A stretch of 64,000 bases of DNA, from assembly GCA_954871525.1 (NCBI GenBank), contig OX940865.1, positions 5,766,001 through 5,830,000 on the forward strand, given 5' to 3'. Source of the DNA: Parietaria judaica (Eukaryota > Streptophyta > Magnoliopsida > Rosales > Urticaceae). The translations under genes were made by a program, and so were the position numbers. Below, piece by piece: positions 44,446 to 54,540 of this stretch (position 1 is its first letter; each line of letters begins with the position of its first letter). Under the pieces are notes generated by a model that worked only from the letters and a program-made list of their open reading frames with translations, had not been told where the DNA came from and ran no database searches.

Positions 44446-44985
44446 AACCCTAAAAATATTTGTGCATGGCCGCATCCATTAAGTCTCAAGCGGGTTCGGC
44501 CGCCCCACTTGATCCAAATCGGTTTTATTTTTATTTTTTATAAACAAATATATAGAATTGTATTAATATATATATATATATATATATATTATGTATCATA
44601 TTTTACAAAATTAGTATTATCGAGTAATGGATTGGATATGGAGTAAAATTTTTAGCTTTGTCCTCATTCGAGACCAATTCTCATCAACGTCATTTTTTTT
44701 TTGTATTTATGGTCTCGTTAATAATTAGTACTCATATCTTAGTATAAAGATTTTTTATTATATATTAAGTAATAATTTTTTTATAATCATATCGTATCAC
44801 TAAATACTTTATTAATTAATTAAATTAATTATAAAAAATACTGTTTTTGCCCCGTCTCGTAAAAGTTTCTGCTACGTCCCTTATATGTATCTAAAAGAAA
44901 AAGAATCGAATTATATTAAGTATTAACTGATCATCGTTGACAACTCAAAATCTAATATATTTACAAACAATATCCAAAAACAACA
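44446..44985. other. 3' flank of RING-H2 copy 2
   Basis: AT-rich; an (AT)n microsatellite lies at about 44566-44589. No gene. Confidence 0.55.
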
Positions 44986-45477
44986 TTAAACTTCGAACAC
45001 GCAATGCCGACAAACCGGACAACTAGGCCTGTACATCAGCCAATGATCGATACAATCCGCGTGGAACACGTGCCCGCACACCGGAAAAACCCGGCAAGCT
45101 TCGCCCACCTCGAACTCCTCCAGGCATATCACGCACTCGTCCGCCGCCCACCGCACGTAGCTTGCTGGCACCGTGAAGCGTCGCAGCGCGCGCGCCTTAC
45201 GCCCCTCGGCGTCCCACGCGAGCCGCTCCACTATTTCGAGCAGCTGCGCGCTGTACCGCGCGAGCGGCGTCAGATGCTGGAGTGGCTCGGGGAAGGAGGC
45301 GCGGTTGGTGGGGCCGAGAGCCTGCAGGCGCGAGAGGAGGTTGAGGACGATGAAGGAGAGGACGAGGACGAGGAAGAAGGCGGTGGCGACGCAGAGGATC
45401 ACGGCCGCGAGGATGTCGAAGGACAGGGCTTTCAGCGTCGGGAGCATGACGTCGTTTAACGTTGACTCCGTCGACAT
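44986..45477 (-). CDS. RING-H2 membrane E3 ubiquitin ligase (ATL-like), copy 2
   Basis: 163 residues, intronless. Hydrophobic segment at about 20-48 (ILAAVILCVATAFFLVLVLS), then a linker with Arg-rich patches and a C-terminal RING-H2: C115-x2-C118-x15-C134-x-H136-x2-H139-x2-C142-x10-C153-x2-C156, ending CRHCVFEV. The ring (CVICLEEFEVGEACRVFPVC) is strongly like that of copy 1. The rest is more diverged and the gene is more GC-rich than copy 1. Both genes point left. It probably works as a membrane-anchored E3 ligase; substrate unknown. Confidence 0.92.
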   Translation of the reverse strand: MSTESTLNDVMLPTLKALSFDILAAVILCVATAFFLVLVLSFIVLNLLSRLQALGPTNRASFPEPLQHLTPLARYSAQLLEIVERLAWDAEGRKARALRRFTVPASYVRWAADECVICLEEFEVGEACRVFPVCGHVFHADCIDHWLMYRPSCPVCRHCVFEV

Positions 45478-45765
45478 GATTGCCTTTCTTTATTTTGCAC
45501 TCTTGTGTTGCGGGGTTTATATGAGTAGTTTTGGATAAATATAATAAGTTTTATTGTGGATAATGTTCCAAGTTTAGATTAAAAAGACAGCCTATAATGA
45601 TTTGGTAAGTGCTGGCAGATATCATTAAACGTTGTCAACGCTTATTTTTCAAACAAAGGATTTATGATACTAACCTATTTAATTACTTATTTATCCTTAA
45701 GTAATGTTAAAGATAATAATATCTTCTTCTTAAAAAAAATAAAAAAAAAGTATAGAAATTGTAAG

Positions 45766-45873
45766 AAATGCCCATTATGTGTCAAAGGTTTAAAAAAATG
45801 TCCATGTGAGAGTAAAAAATACACGCAATGGGCATTTTTCTTAAACCTTTGACACAAAATATGGGCATTTTTT
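45766..45873. mobile_element. Short foldback MITE
   Basis: Arms AAATGCCCATTATGTGTCAA and, inverted, TTGACACA...ATGGGCATTT, each about 45 bp around a small loop. Lies about 290 bp upstream of RING-H2 copy 2. Related to 44331-44445. Confidence 0.65.
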
Positions 45874-46241
45874 AAAATAATCCAAAAAAGAAAAAAATCA
45901 ATCATTGACGTGGAAATTGTTCCACTTTGCCATATTTCATTTTTAGAATTTACAATTCTCTTTCAAATTTCAACTAGCTTTGTCATACGAATAATGGCCG
46001 TTTACTTTTGAGTTTTGACTTACTTTGGCAAAAGTATATCAAAATATATAATATTATTTTAAAAATAAAAATATACAAAGCTAAAATTTTATCCTTGAGA
46101 TACTGGGTTCAAACCCCACGGCCAAAAATAAAAAAAAAATCGAAGAAGAGAAAAAATGCTCACCTAAATAAAAACTAGTACACTTAGTTTAGTATTTGAA
46201 CTCGTGTAGTTGCGATACAGTAAAAGAGTTATAATATACTG

Positions 46242-47369
46242 TAAAATCAGTTTACGTGATTTATGTGGATTAACGAGATAGTTACCAAACACAACGTGGA
46301 AAGTAATAAAGAGACACGCCATGTTTTGGTAACGCAGATCGATACTTATCTACTTATGCGGGGCCCTCGCCCAGATTAATCACCAATAAAGTTTACAAGC
46401 ACCAATTACTAGGTGAGTAAAATAGCTAAAGAAAAAGTGCTCCCCCTGGAGCTACAGCCTGCTACACAGCCGGTAACACAGCTTGGTCTTGAAACGGTGA
46501 TCGAGTCCCGACTTGTAACAGTGGTCACTTCCCTCCTGGAAGTCAGACTCAGCAAGATCCCCTTGCTATAATCGACTAGGCCTGAATCCCCCAAACTCGT
46601 TCTGCGAACACGATCGACACCTCCTCCCGAGGATTTAAGTTCGAGCTCCGACTTGTGACGGTGGTCACTTCCATTATAGAATCGGACTCACCAAGATCCC
46701 CATGCTATTGTCGTCGACGTAAGACTGGATCCTTCGTTCCGGTTCTTCACAACACTATCGACACCTCTCTCAAGGCAGGATATTTGATGATAAAACACCG
46801 TTCTGTGAAAGCTGATAACCTTGATGATATTGAGAACAAGGTTAAACTCTGAAGGGATGACGTGAAAACTTATCTGTGCAGCGTGCAGACCTTGTGTAGC
46901 ATCCCTTCGAATGTTCTTGACGAACAACAAGCTTGGTCTTGTGGATGACGTGAAAACCGCAAGCTTGATTTGAGGTTGTAAATGGAGAACAACCTTCATG
47001 AACTCTCTGTATATTTTCTGTGTACTTTAGACATGGAGAAAACGGAGGAAGAAGGAGGCCAGTAATACGTATTTAATGAGTCAAATACGTAGCTCCCTTT
47101 TTTCCCTCAAAATAGCAACTAATTCCCAAGATTTAAGGAATAATAAATATAAATATATATCATTAATCTTGAAAATAAATCACTAAATGATTAGAGTCAA
47201 TCCAAAGAGAATATAGCCCATGAAATTCGCTCAAAATTGTTGAAGAAAAACGCGTAATCTTTCCATGAAATTCGCAACAATCTGAGATGGTTTCGACTGC
47301 ATGATGAGTTGTAGTTACGATTGTAGCTGACGATTTTCAGTTGTAGTCACCAAAATAGCCAACACAAGA
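46242..47369 (-). mobile_element. Unclassified insertion, possibly LTR-derived
   Basis: Present between the two halves of a duplicated segment that are close together near 42600, so it is an insertion. Read on the minus strand it could start TGTTGGCTATTTTGG and end ATTTTACA, like a solo LTR. I could not find a convincing 5-bp duplication at those ends; ATATAC occurs just left of 46242 and again near 47394, which would give a longer unit. The phrase GACTTGTGACGGTGGTCACTTCC occurs in two similar versions (near 46510 and 46648). No gene. Confidence 0.4.
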
Positions 47370-47533
47370 AATAACAGCAGAACCTATTTCTTCATATACA
47401 AAAGTAATGAAAAAAAATGCTCAGCTTAAAAAAATTAGTGCTTCTCGAACCATACGTACTCGGTACTCGAAAACTGTTGTTTGAAATGCTCATATGGGAT
47501 TGTGAAAAAATGGCAGATATCAGGGCTTGTTTT

Positions 47534-48123
47534 AGGGGTGAAACCGGGTCGGGTACCCGTTTTTTTAGATACCCGGTACCCGGATCCGAAAACCGGGTAT
47601 CTAAAAATTGATGCCCGGTACCCGAAATCTGGGTATCTAATTTTTAATAACCGGATCAGTTTATTTTTTTAATTTTTTTTAATATATTATCTCAAAATAA
47701 ACATTTTCTCATAAATAAAAACATATATCCATTGTCTTAAAATTAAAATGCATAAGAAAATATAGTCTTGCGTTTTTTTCTTCGTTTCCGCCATCATTTC
47801 TTCGTTCCGTGCATCAAGCATTATCAAAATCAATTGTAAACATATGATATGACAATAATAATAAAAAAGTATTACAAATCAAATATACATTAGATAAAAA
47901 TAATTAAATAAAATTAAAGGAAAATAAAACCAATTTTAAAAAAAATGGTATTAAACCGGGTATCGGGTACCCGGTTTCTATGATTTTAATACCCAGTACC
48001 CAAACCCGGTTTTAAACCGTGTCCGGGTACCCGGAACCGGAATCCGGATACGAATTCGGATTCCGGTTTTAAATCCATATTCGGATTCTGATTTTTACCC
48101 GATTTTCGGGTTTTGTTTCACCC
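47534..48123. mobile_element. hAT-like non-autonomous element (590 bp) with empty-site evidence
   Basis: Flanked by CTTGTTTT at 47526-47533 and 48124-48131. Ends AGGGGTGAAAC and GTTTCACCC. Subterminal GGGTACCCGG/ACCCGGT repeats at both ends, AT-rich middle. The paralogous segment at 42719-42726 reads GTTGTTTT continuing ATAGGGTAATTAGAGG without the element, so both insertion and limits are well supported. No coding capacity. Confidence 0.88.
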
Positions 48124-48199
48124 CTTGTTTTATAGGGTAATTAGAGGCCAGATTAGTGGCTAAGTAGTATGATTAATTAGTAGGATTACTGGTACTTAT

Positions 48200-49655
48200 G
48201 CACAATAAATATTATATTTTGTGGAAGTTAACGGTTTTGTCTAAAGACATAAATAATAATATTTTGGTACTTTTACCTCTAAAAAATAATATTTCGAAGA
48301 TGTCGTGAACGTTAATGTATTTTAGCTTGAAAGTGCTATTTTAAAAAATATGAAGATTTGGGTATTATTTATATTAGTTACTGACAATGGTGCCGTTTGG
48401 TGGACAACTCAAATTGTTTTTGTTTTATTTATTCAGAATTTTATAGTTACAGTGTAAAAAACTTTTGCAGTTGTTTTTAAATAGTTATTTGGTACACATT
48501 TCTGTTTTTTATTTTTTTAAAATAAAACAACAGAATAAGTGTTCGGAATACGATTCAATTTTTTCTTAAAAAATTAAATATTTAATACATTAATAAAATT
48601 TAAAAAATATTATTACATTAATAATACAATAACATAAAGATTATATTACGGTGTAAATTAAATACAATCATGTTTAACATATCAAAGCTATACTATATAG
48701 TCTAAATAATCAGGTTTAACATGCATCAAAAGTAAAATATCTCATGTCATTTTATTCTATTATTTTTCACCAATATTATATTAAACATAGTCTTCGCGTA
48801 AATTGTATATTCAGCAAAACAAGTCGTCCATATTCATTGTTCCAGTGTCATCACACAATTAATTTTGGTCCCACCATCACATAGGTCAAGTGAGATTCGG
48901 CACCGGCACCGGTGTCGCAGTTAACGTTGGTGTCTCAATCGACATTGAGACTTTGAAGGTTCAATGTTATAGTTCAAAGGTGAAAATTTGGTATCCGTTT
49001 TCCGGTTTTGTCTCTGTTCCGGTACCGGTCCTTGATCGATTTTAAAAAAATTCAAGAAATTTAATTTAAACCCAAGAACTCGTACTTCTCTGTTCCCATT
49101 TTTAGAACTGAGAACCATAAACGATGCCCTGAACAAATACTTCCCGGTTTTTGGTACCGGTTCTGATTTTAAACTGCATGTCGTTTTTTTAGTTTTTAGT
49201 ATGTCATTTTAGTGTATTTTAAACTTTTATTGTCGTTTTTATACTATTTGTAATTTGTAATTTTTTTATTTTAAAAAATACACGTGGTTTTAAAGTCAAG
49301 CACTCTTAAAATCGAAATCGGTACCAAAAAAAAAGTCCCGATTTTCCGGAACATGGACGAAAAAAAGTTATTTCCCGGTTCCGATTTTACTCCTAATGAA
49401 GTCGATAGAAATAAGGAGTGATGAAAGAAAAAACTGAGTGAAAAAAATAGAAAACAACAAAAATCTGTATTTGAAAATCCTTAAGAAAAACAGAATAAAA
49501 CTTGAAATGTTTTGGAGTTCAATTTGATGAGTTACACACCAAACAGTCATTTATTTTTTTCAGTGCAACTGTACAAGTTAGAAAACTAAAAAACTGTTTT
49601 CAAGTTATGTACCAAACACAACCAATATGAGTTGTATTTTTCAAGCTTCCCATTT
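48200..49655. other. AT-rich spacer with probable decayed MITE
   Basis: From about 48385 (GTGCCGTTTGGTGG) to 49626 (GTACCAAACACAACC) the ends look like loose inverted repeats of a large non-autonomous element. A CCGG-rich core (48890-49400) could be a nested second element. No coding evidence. Confidence 0.4.
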
Positions 49656-49659
49656 GTAA

Positions 49660-50097
49660 CTATGATGTCACGGGCTCGAGTTTTGGAGTTTCATCTTCCT
49701 CCCATTCAACATTTGCACCTGAGTCGATGATCAGGTGCTCCCTGATTTCAGTTTCCCTGTTCTCATTCTCATGATCGGATCTTGGAATCAGCCAACTTTT
49801 GGTTCGGAAATTCTTGTAGATTACTTCTTCGGCTGCTCCAACTGGCTCGAGTCCAGGCATTTCGTCATACTCTGATATAACTTGATCACCTGTAATTAAG
49901 TCCAACCGCTCCCCCACATTTTCGGTTTCTTCCACTTCGATGTCTAGTGATTCCGAACTGATCAGCCATTCTTGGACCCGGTTGTATACTTCTTGGGCTG
50001 CTATAACCGGCTTGAGTCTAGGCATTTTGTCATCCTCCGATATAACTTGATCACCTGCAGCTAAGTCAAACCGCTCCTCAAAGTCAGCCCTATGCAT
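49660..50097 (-). CDS. Acidic ORF with internal repeats, possibly a gene fragment
   Basis: From an in-frame ATG at 50095-50097 the minus-strand ORF encodes about 145 residues made of two and a half repeats of about 55 residues. Each starts ER-x-DL-x-x-GDQVISE-x-D-x-MP and contains L-x-PV-x-AA-x-EV; a degenerate third repeat ends PKLEPVTS. Highly acidic, no known domain. Its 5' side runs into a CTAGGCCC/GGGCCTAG transposon-like sequence starting near 50086, so the true N-terminus may have been lost. I do not recognise it; it may be a fragment. Confidence 0.4.
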   Translation of the reverse strand: MHRADFEERFDLAAGDQVISEDDKMPRLKPVIAAQEVYNRVQEWLISSESLDIEVEETENVGERLDLITGDQVISEYDEMPGLEPVGAAEEVIYKNFRTKSWLIPRSDHENENRETEIREHLIIDSGANVEWEEDETPKLEPVTS

Positions 50098-50099
50098 AG

Positions 50100-50455
50100 G
50101 TGGACTAGGCCCGTGCCTAGGGCCCCACAAAAACGATTAAAATAAGCTTAGTTGAAAGGGCCTCAAACTTTTGATAAGTACTATTTAACTTACAAATGCT
50201 TATATTATATTCAGTTAATACAGTGGAAGCCCACCTCATTTTCACTCACGACATTTCGTGTTCGAGCCATGTTATAATTAATCAATTATGAGAGCCGTGT
50301 ATATTTTTTAAAAATAAATTATTATCAGAGTGATTAAAAGTATATTTTATTATTGTTAATATTTTTTAATATGTTTTAGTATAATTTTTTTTTTGAACTG
50401 TATATTTTTTCCCAATTCGCCAACATATAGTTTTTAATGTATTTTATTATTTTTT
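50100..50455. other. Transposon-like spacer
   Basis: Begins with CCCGTGCCTAGGGCCCC, a phrase similar to GCCTTGGGCCCCC in the MITE at 22325, so probably part of a hAT-like element. The other end was not found. Confidence 0.35.
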
Positions 50456-50460
50456 CTTGA

Positions 50461-51291
50461 CCAATGCCAACAGCCAAAGGACTAACAAGGTTCCTATTAA
50501 TAGCGACCGATTACTTCACGAAGTAGGTCGAGGCCAAGGCATACGCACACATAAAAGACGTAGACGCGGAAAATTTCGTGTGGAAAAACGCAGTCTGCAG
50601 ATACGGACTCCTGAAGGAGATCATCGCAGACAATGGACCACAATTTATCTCTAGCATATTCCAAAACCTCTGCGCCATGAAAGGAATCTCTCTTAACACC
50701 TCGACCCCGAGATATCCACAAGGAAACGGACACTCCGAGGTGGAAAACCGAACGATAATCGACGGGATCAAAAAGAGGTTAAACAGCAAAAAGGGGAGAA
50801 GGCCCGAAGAGCTAAACGGGGTGCTGTTGGCATATCAAACCACACCTCGTCGAGCCACCGGAGAAACACCCTTCGCGCTGGTATACGGATCTGAAGCGAT
50901 GGTACCAGCCGAAGCGGAATCACTAAGTCTAAGACGAGAATTTTGTCCGGATCAAACAGATGAAAACAAAGAAATGCTTCAAGATCAACTCGACTACATC
51001 GAAAAACAAAGAGAAATAGCTTTGAGCAGGATCGTAAACTACCAAAGGGTAATAGAAAGATACTATAACTCGAAAGTTCGACCTCGTTCGTTCAGGGTAG
51101 GAGACCTGGTACTTCGTAAGGTGTTTCAAAACACCTCGGAACTAAATGATGGAAAGCTGGGTATAAAATGGGAAGGACCATACATCGTGTCCGAAATAGT
51201 GAAACCCGGCGTGTACAGGCTGATCAATTCAGACGGACTGAAAGTCCTCCGAAGTTGGAACACCCAACACCTAAAAAGGTATTATTCTTAA
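50461..51291 (+). pseudogene. Integrase C-terminal part, Ty3/gypsy Tat type
   Basis: Open from about 50527 to the stop at 51291, preceded by LTRFLLIATDYFTK and an in-frame TAG at 50524-50526 where integrases have Trp (DYFTKW). Catalytic-core motifs: DYFTK, then IIADNGPQF (second Asp) and, 35 residues on, GHSEVENRTI (Glu). The C-terminal part has FALVYGSEAMVPAE, RSFRVGDLVLRKVFQNT, KWEGPYIVSEIVKPGVYRL and WNTQHLKRYYS, the typical Tat/Athila ending. Truncated upstream and carrying a nonsense codon, so inactive. Confidence 0.88.
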
Positions 51292-52370
51292 TATGATAAA
51301 TATCACCTCGAACTACGTAGTGGCTTGATCCCGAAAAACTCGGGTACGTAGGCAGCCTACCATAGGCACAGCACGACCCTTCCCAAATTCAATAGATCAC
51401 CTCGATCGATTCTTATTTCTTCTTTGATAAAAGCGCCCCCCCCCCCCCCCCCCCCCTCGGGGTGGGAGCATGGGAACGACCCAACTCTCGCCACTCAAGA
51501 GCGACATCAAAGCTCACAAGGATGAGAAAAAATTGCTTACAAACGCATCAAAGCACCTTGAGCTAATCAAACACTTCGAGAAAAACAACTCTTCCTAGCC
51601 TATACATCTCGTCCGCACACACATCTAAAGATCTCCTCTGATTCGATTTCGAAGTAAGGCTCGCTCTCAAAGTTTGACACGAGAAAGCAACCCGAAAAGA
51701 AAACATCTAGGGATTGATCAACTATATCGCGCGAGAGTATAAGCAAACCAAGCACCGAGCCACGCAAACGCTACAAAGAAGGCAACAATATGCGAGGAAA
51801 CGAATATTATTGAAAGGAACACCGAGTTTCAAAAAAACAAAAAGAGTCAACTCGTCGGAACGAAGTGACAACACCCAGGTCGGACTACCGACCAACAAGG
51901 TGTGCATATCCCGAACTGGAAATCTAAAAACACCCAGGTTGGACTCCCAACCAAAAAAGGCGCACATTGTCTCGAACCCTAGCAAATTGGAGCAAAAAGC
52001 AATAACAAAAAATAAACTAAAAAAACAAACGGGAATAAATTCCTGAGTTGGTCAGTTCTCCTCGTCGGCTTCATCGTCCTGGTCCCCGGAAAACACTCCG
52101 TAAGGAGGAACATGAAACTTACCCAAGGCGGATAGAGGGGGAACATAAATCGGTTGGCCCACGTCGGTCCGGTACTTCCAATAGCCCGAAATACGGATCC
52201 TTGCAACCAGAAACTCGCTCTAATCCACCCCGCCTTTCGGGATCAACGTCTTCTTGAGACCACGGAACCTCGAATCGGTCTCAGGCACCACGATCTTGGT
52301 CGCTGAACAAAAACCGAAAGGATAAATGATTAAAAAAGAGATACAAAATTTCTTTATAACAATCGAGCAT

Positions 52371-52925
52371 CTAAATAAGCCGTCGGGGCCCACCAGGGCC
52401 CGAGCTCCATCTCGGAGGCTTCAAGAAGTCAGGGCGAATGTCCCTCAAGAAGAAGAACTTCTCCGTCCACCCCCCGCGGATGTCGGGAGTTCCTTTGAGG
52501 ATCCTTCCCTGCCTCCTGTTTAGAAAGAATATGCCGGAAGATTTCCCAGCACCCTTGGGATAATAAAGGCGCACGAGGTCCTCTGCGGTGAGAACCACCC
52601 TATTCTCCCGCGATAAGACCCCTAGGGCCACCAGGGACCGATAGGCATTAGGCACCAGCTGCCCAGGGCCCAAGCCGATATACCGAAGGAACTCAACAAC
52701 CACCTCGGGGAGGGGAAACTCGACTCCGGCCTCGAAAAAGGCCTCATACACACACGACCACCCCGGCCTCTCATCAAAAGCTCGATCTAGCGGGCCCAGA
52801 GCCTTCGTCTCTATGAAATCAGGGACGTTGTAGAGGCTCCGGAGTTCCTGAAGGTTTGTCGGAGTGATGACGGACAGAGAGCTATCAGCCGGGAGCGAAT
52901 CTCCTTTTGAACCATAGGCGACCAT
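52371..52925 (-). CDS. Antisense extra ORF of a Tat element (putative gypsy-type transposon protein)
   Basis: About 184 residues from the ATG at 52925 (MVAYGSKGDSL); the frame continues upstream to 53057. Contains FEAGVEFPLPEVVVEFLRYI, GLGPGQLVPNAYRSLVALGV and RGGWTEKFFFLRD. This is the pattern of the Pfam family called putative gypsy-type transposon (PF04195): F-E-A-G-x-x-F-P-L, G-x-x-P-x-Q-L-x-P-N, GW-x-x-x-FFF. Antisense additional ORFs between integrase and 3' LTR are known in Tat elements. Function unknown; intact over this stretch although the integrase is dead. Confidence 0.75.
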   Translation of the reverse strand: MVAYGSKGDSLPADSSLSVITPTNLQELRSLYNVPDFIETKALGPLDRAFDERPGWSCVYEAFFEAGVEFPLPEVVVEFLRYIGLGPGQLVPNAYRSLVALGVLSRENRVVLTAEDLVRLYYPKGAGKSSGIFFLNRRQGRILKGTPDIRGGWTEKFFFLRDIRPDFLKPPRWSSGPGGPRRLI

Positions 52926-53505
52926 CTTTGATTTCTTGAACAGAGAGAGAGAGAAAGGAAAGATGAATGGGAACGAAGGGGAAAATGGTTTTATAAAACC
53001 CTTACCTATTAACCATGATCTCCTTCCTCTTAAACGCACGATCTCCCAAGCCAACAATGATGAAAATAACTGACAAGTTAATTGGTTTTAATAACCCCAT
53101 CACGCCCGAAATCAGCGTGTCAGTTGGACTCGAAGAACCCTTCTTGACCGTTGTCAAATCAGCCACATGATTGGACCTTTGCTCTCGGCGAAGAATCGAG
53201 GCCCAAATCCCACACGCAACTCCAATGGCGTCACGCCACCTGTCCCAGCCATTCACAAGAAAAGGTCTCAACCCAACTGAATCAGTTGCGGTTCAAAATC
53301 AAAACAAATTTTTCGAGCTACGAAAATTTAAAATTCCCGCTAGATTTTATTCCTCATCGACTGGTTATTTTCAAAAATAATACCGAAGATACTCGGGGGG
53401 GGGGGGGGGGGGGGGGGATAAATTTCTCATGAAAATATAAAAGGCCCCCATCAACGACATAATAGTTCACCAAGTGACAATCACTTATTGAACTAGGGGG
53501 CTCAC

Positions 53506-54208
53506 TGATGATGCTCGATTTCATCCCATGGACAAAAACGACGTCGTAATTCAAGAACTGCGCACATTACTGAAAACGACATGCACCGGACCAAGAACCC
53601 AAGAAGGATTGGGCCTCAAAACAAATCTGGAGGCCCAAAGGGAAGCTCAACACGACTGGCCCATCAAAGATCCACCCCGAAGCACAGTCAACCGAGGCCA
53701 AGTCACCACGAAGACCAAGCCCACGAAGACCAAGCCCGCAAGGACCAAACAACCTTCCTAAAGACTAAGCAACCACGAAGACCAGGCATACTCTCCATCC
53801 ATTGACCAGTCCGAAATCCTCCACGTGGAAAGGCATCAAATACCACGTCGTCCAGATTTTACACGTGGTGGTCAGAGAGAAGGCGAGGAGACATCTGCTC
53901 AGTCTACTAGTCGTTGCTAATATATAGGATGTATACGTTGTAAAACAGGCTATGAAAAGGCCTACGAAGTAATCCAATACGCAATCATATCGTCCTACAC
54001 TTTACTCTAGCTATTCATTCTGTATTCATCTTGCTATCAATCAAATATACAAGTTCCTGATCATTGCTCAGTCATTTACAAATTTATCATCTCGTGTCTT
54101 TATTCAACAACGTAGATTTTATCTCGTCGAGTTAAAATCCGTCATCACATTCATCATAAACAGAGTGTTATCACTTTGTGACGTTAGTCGTGATTATTCA
54201 CGTCAACA
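53506..54208 (+). repeat. 3' LTR of the Tat-type element
   Basis: About 703 bp from TGATGATGCTCGATTTC to CACGTCAACA. A TATA-like CTAATATATAGG lies near 53917-53928. The 3' limit is inferred from the TG...CA rule because no partner LTR is present. Confidence 0.65.
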
Positions 54209-54504
54209 AGCACGCAAGACTCAACTCTAGTGTAAATGGCGCAAGAGCACAAGATTTGAGAAAATTACCGAGAGCAATATTCTTGAAGTGTATATATTTG
54301 AGCTCTCTCGCTTAAATTGAATGGAAGATAGGAGATTATAGGACATGCATGAATATTTATATAGATACCAGTTTTCAGTTTAGAATTGTATTAATTTTGA
54401 ATCTCTATTCATGGCATAGATAGCTTTTTACACTTCGGGTATATATATGGGTTTTTAATAAGATTTTCTTTTAATTTCTTACCGTAAATTCTATATATAT
54501 ATAT

Positions 54505-54540
<36 letters not shown>

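Larger units (their letters stand above)
50460..54208 (+). mobile_element. 5'-truncated Tat-type Ty3/gypsy retrotransposon
   Basis: Begins abruptly inside the integrase core. It then has the integrase C-terminus, a non-coding stretch, an antisense ORF and a purine tract (GAACTAGGGGGCTCAC), and ends with one LTR (53506-54208). The 5' LTR, gag, protease and reverse transcriptase are missing. A phrase GGGTACGTAGGCAGCCT after the integrase is shared with the LTR of the element at 14187-19390. The order integrase, extra antisense ORF, 3' LTR is characteristic of Tat-lineage elements such as Grande and Retand. Confidence 0.8.
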
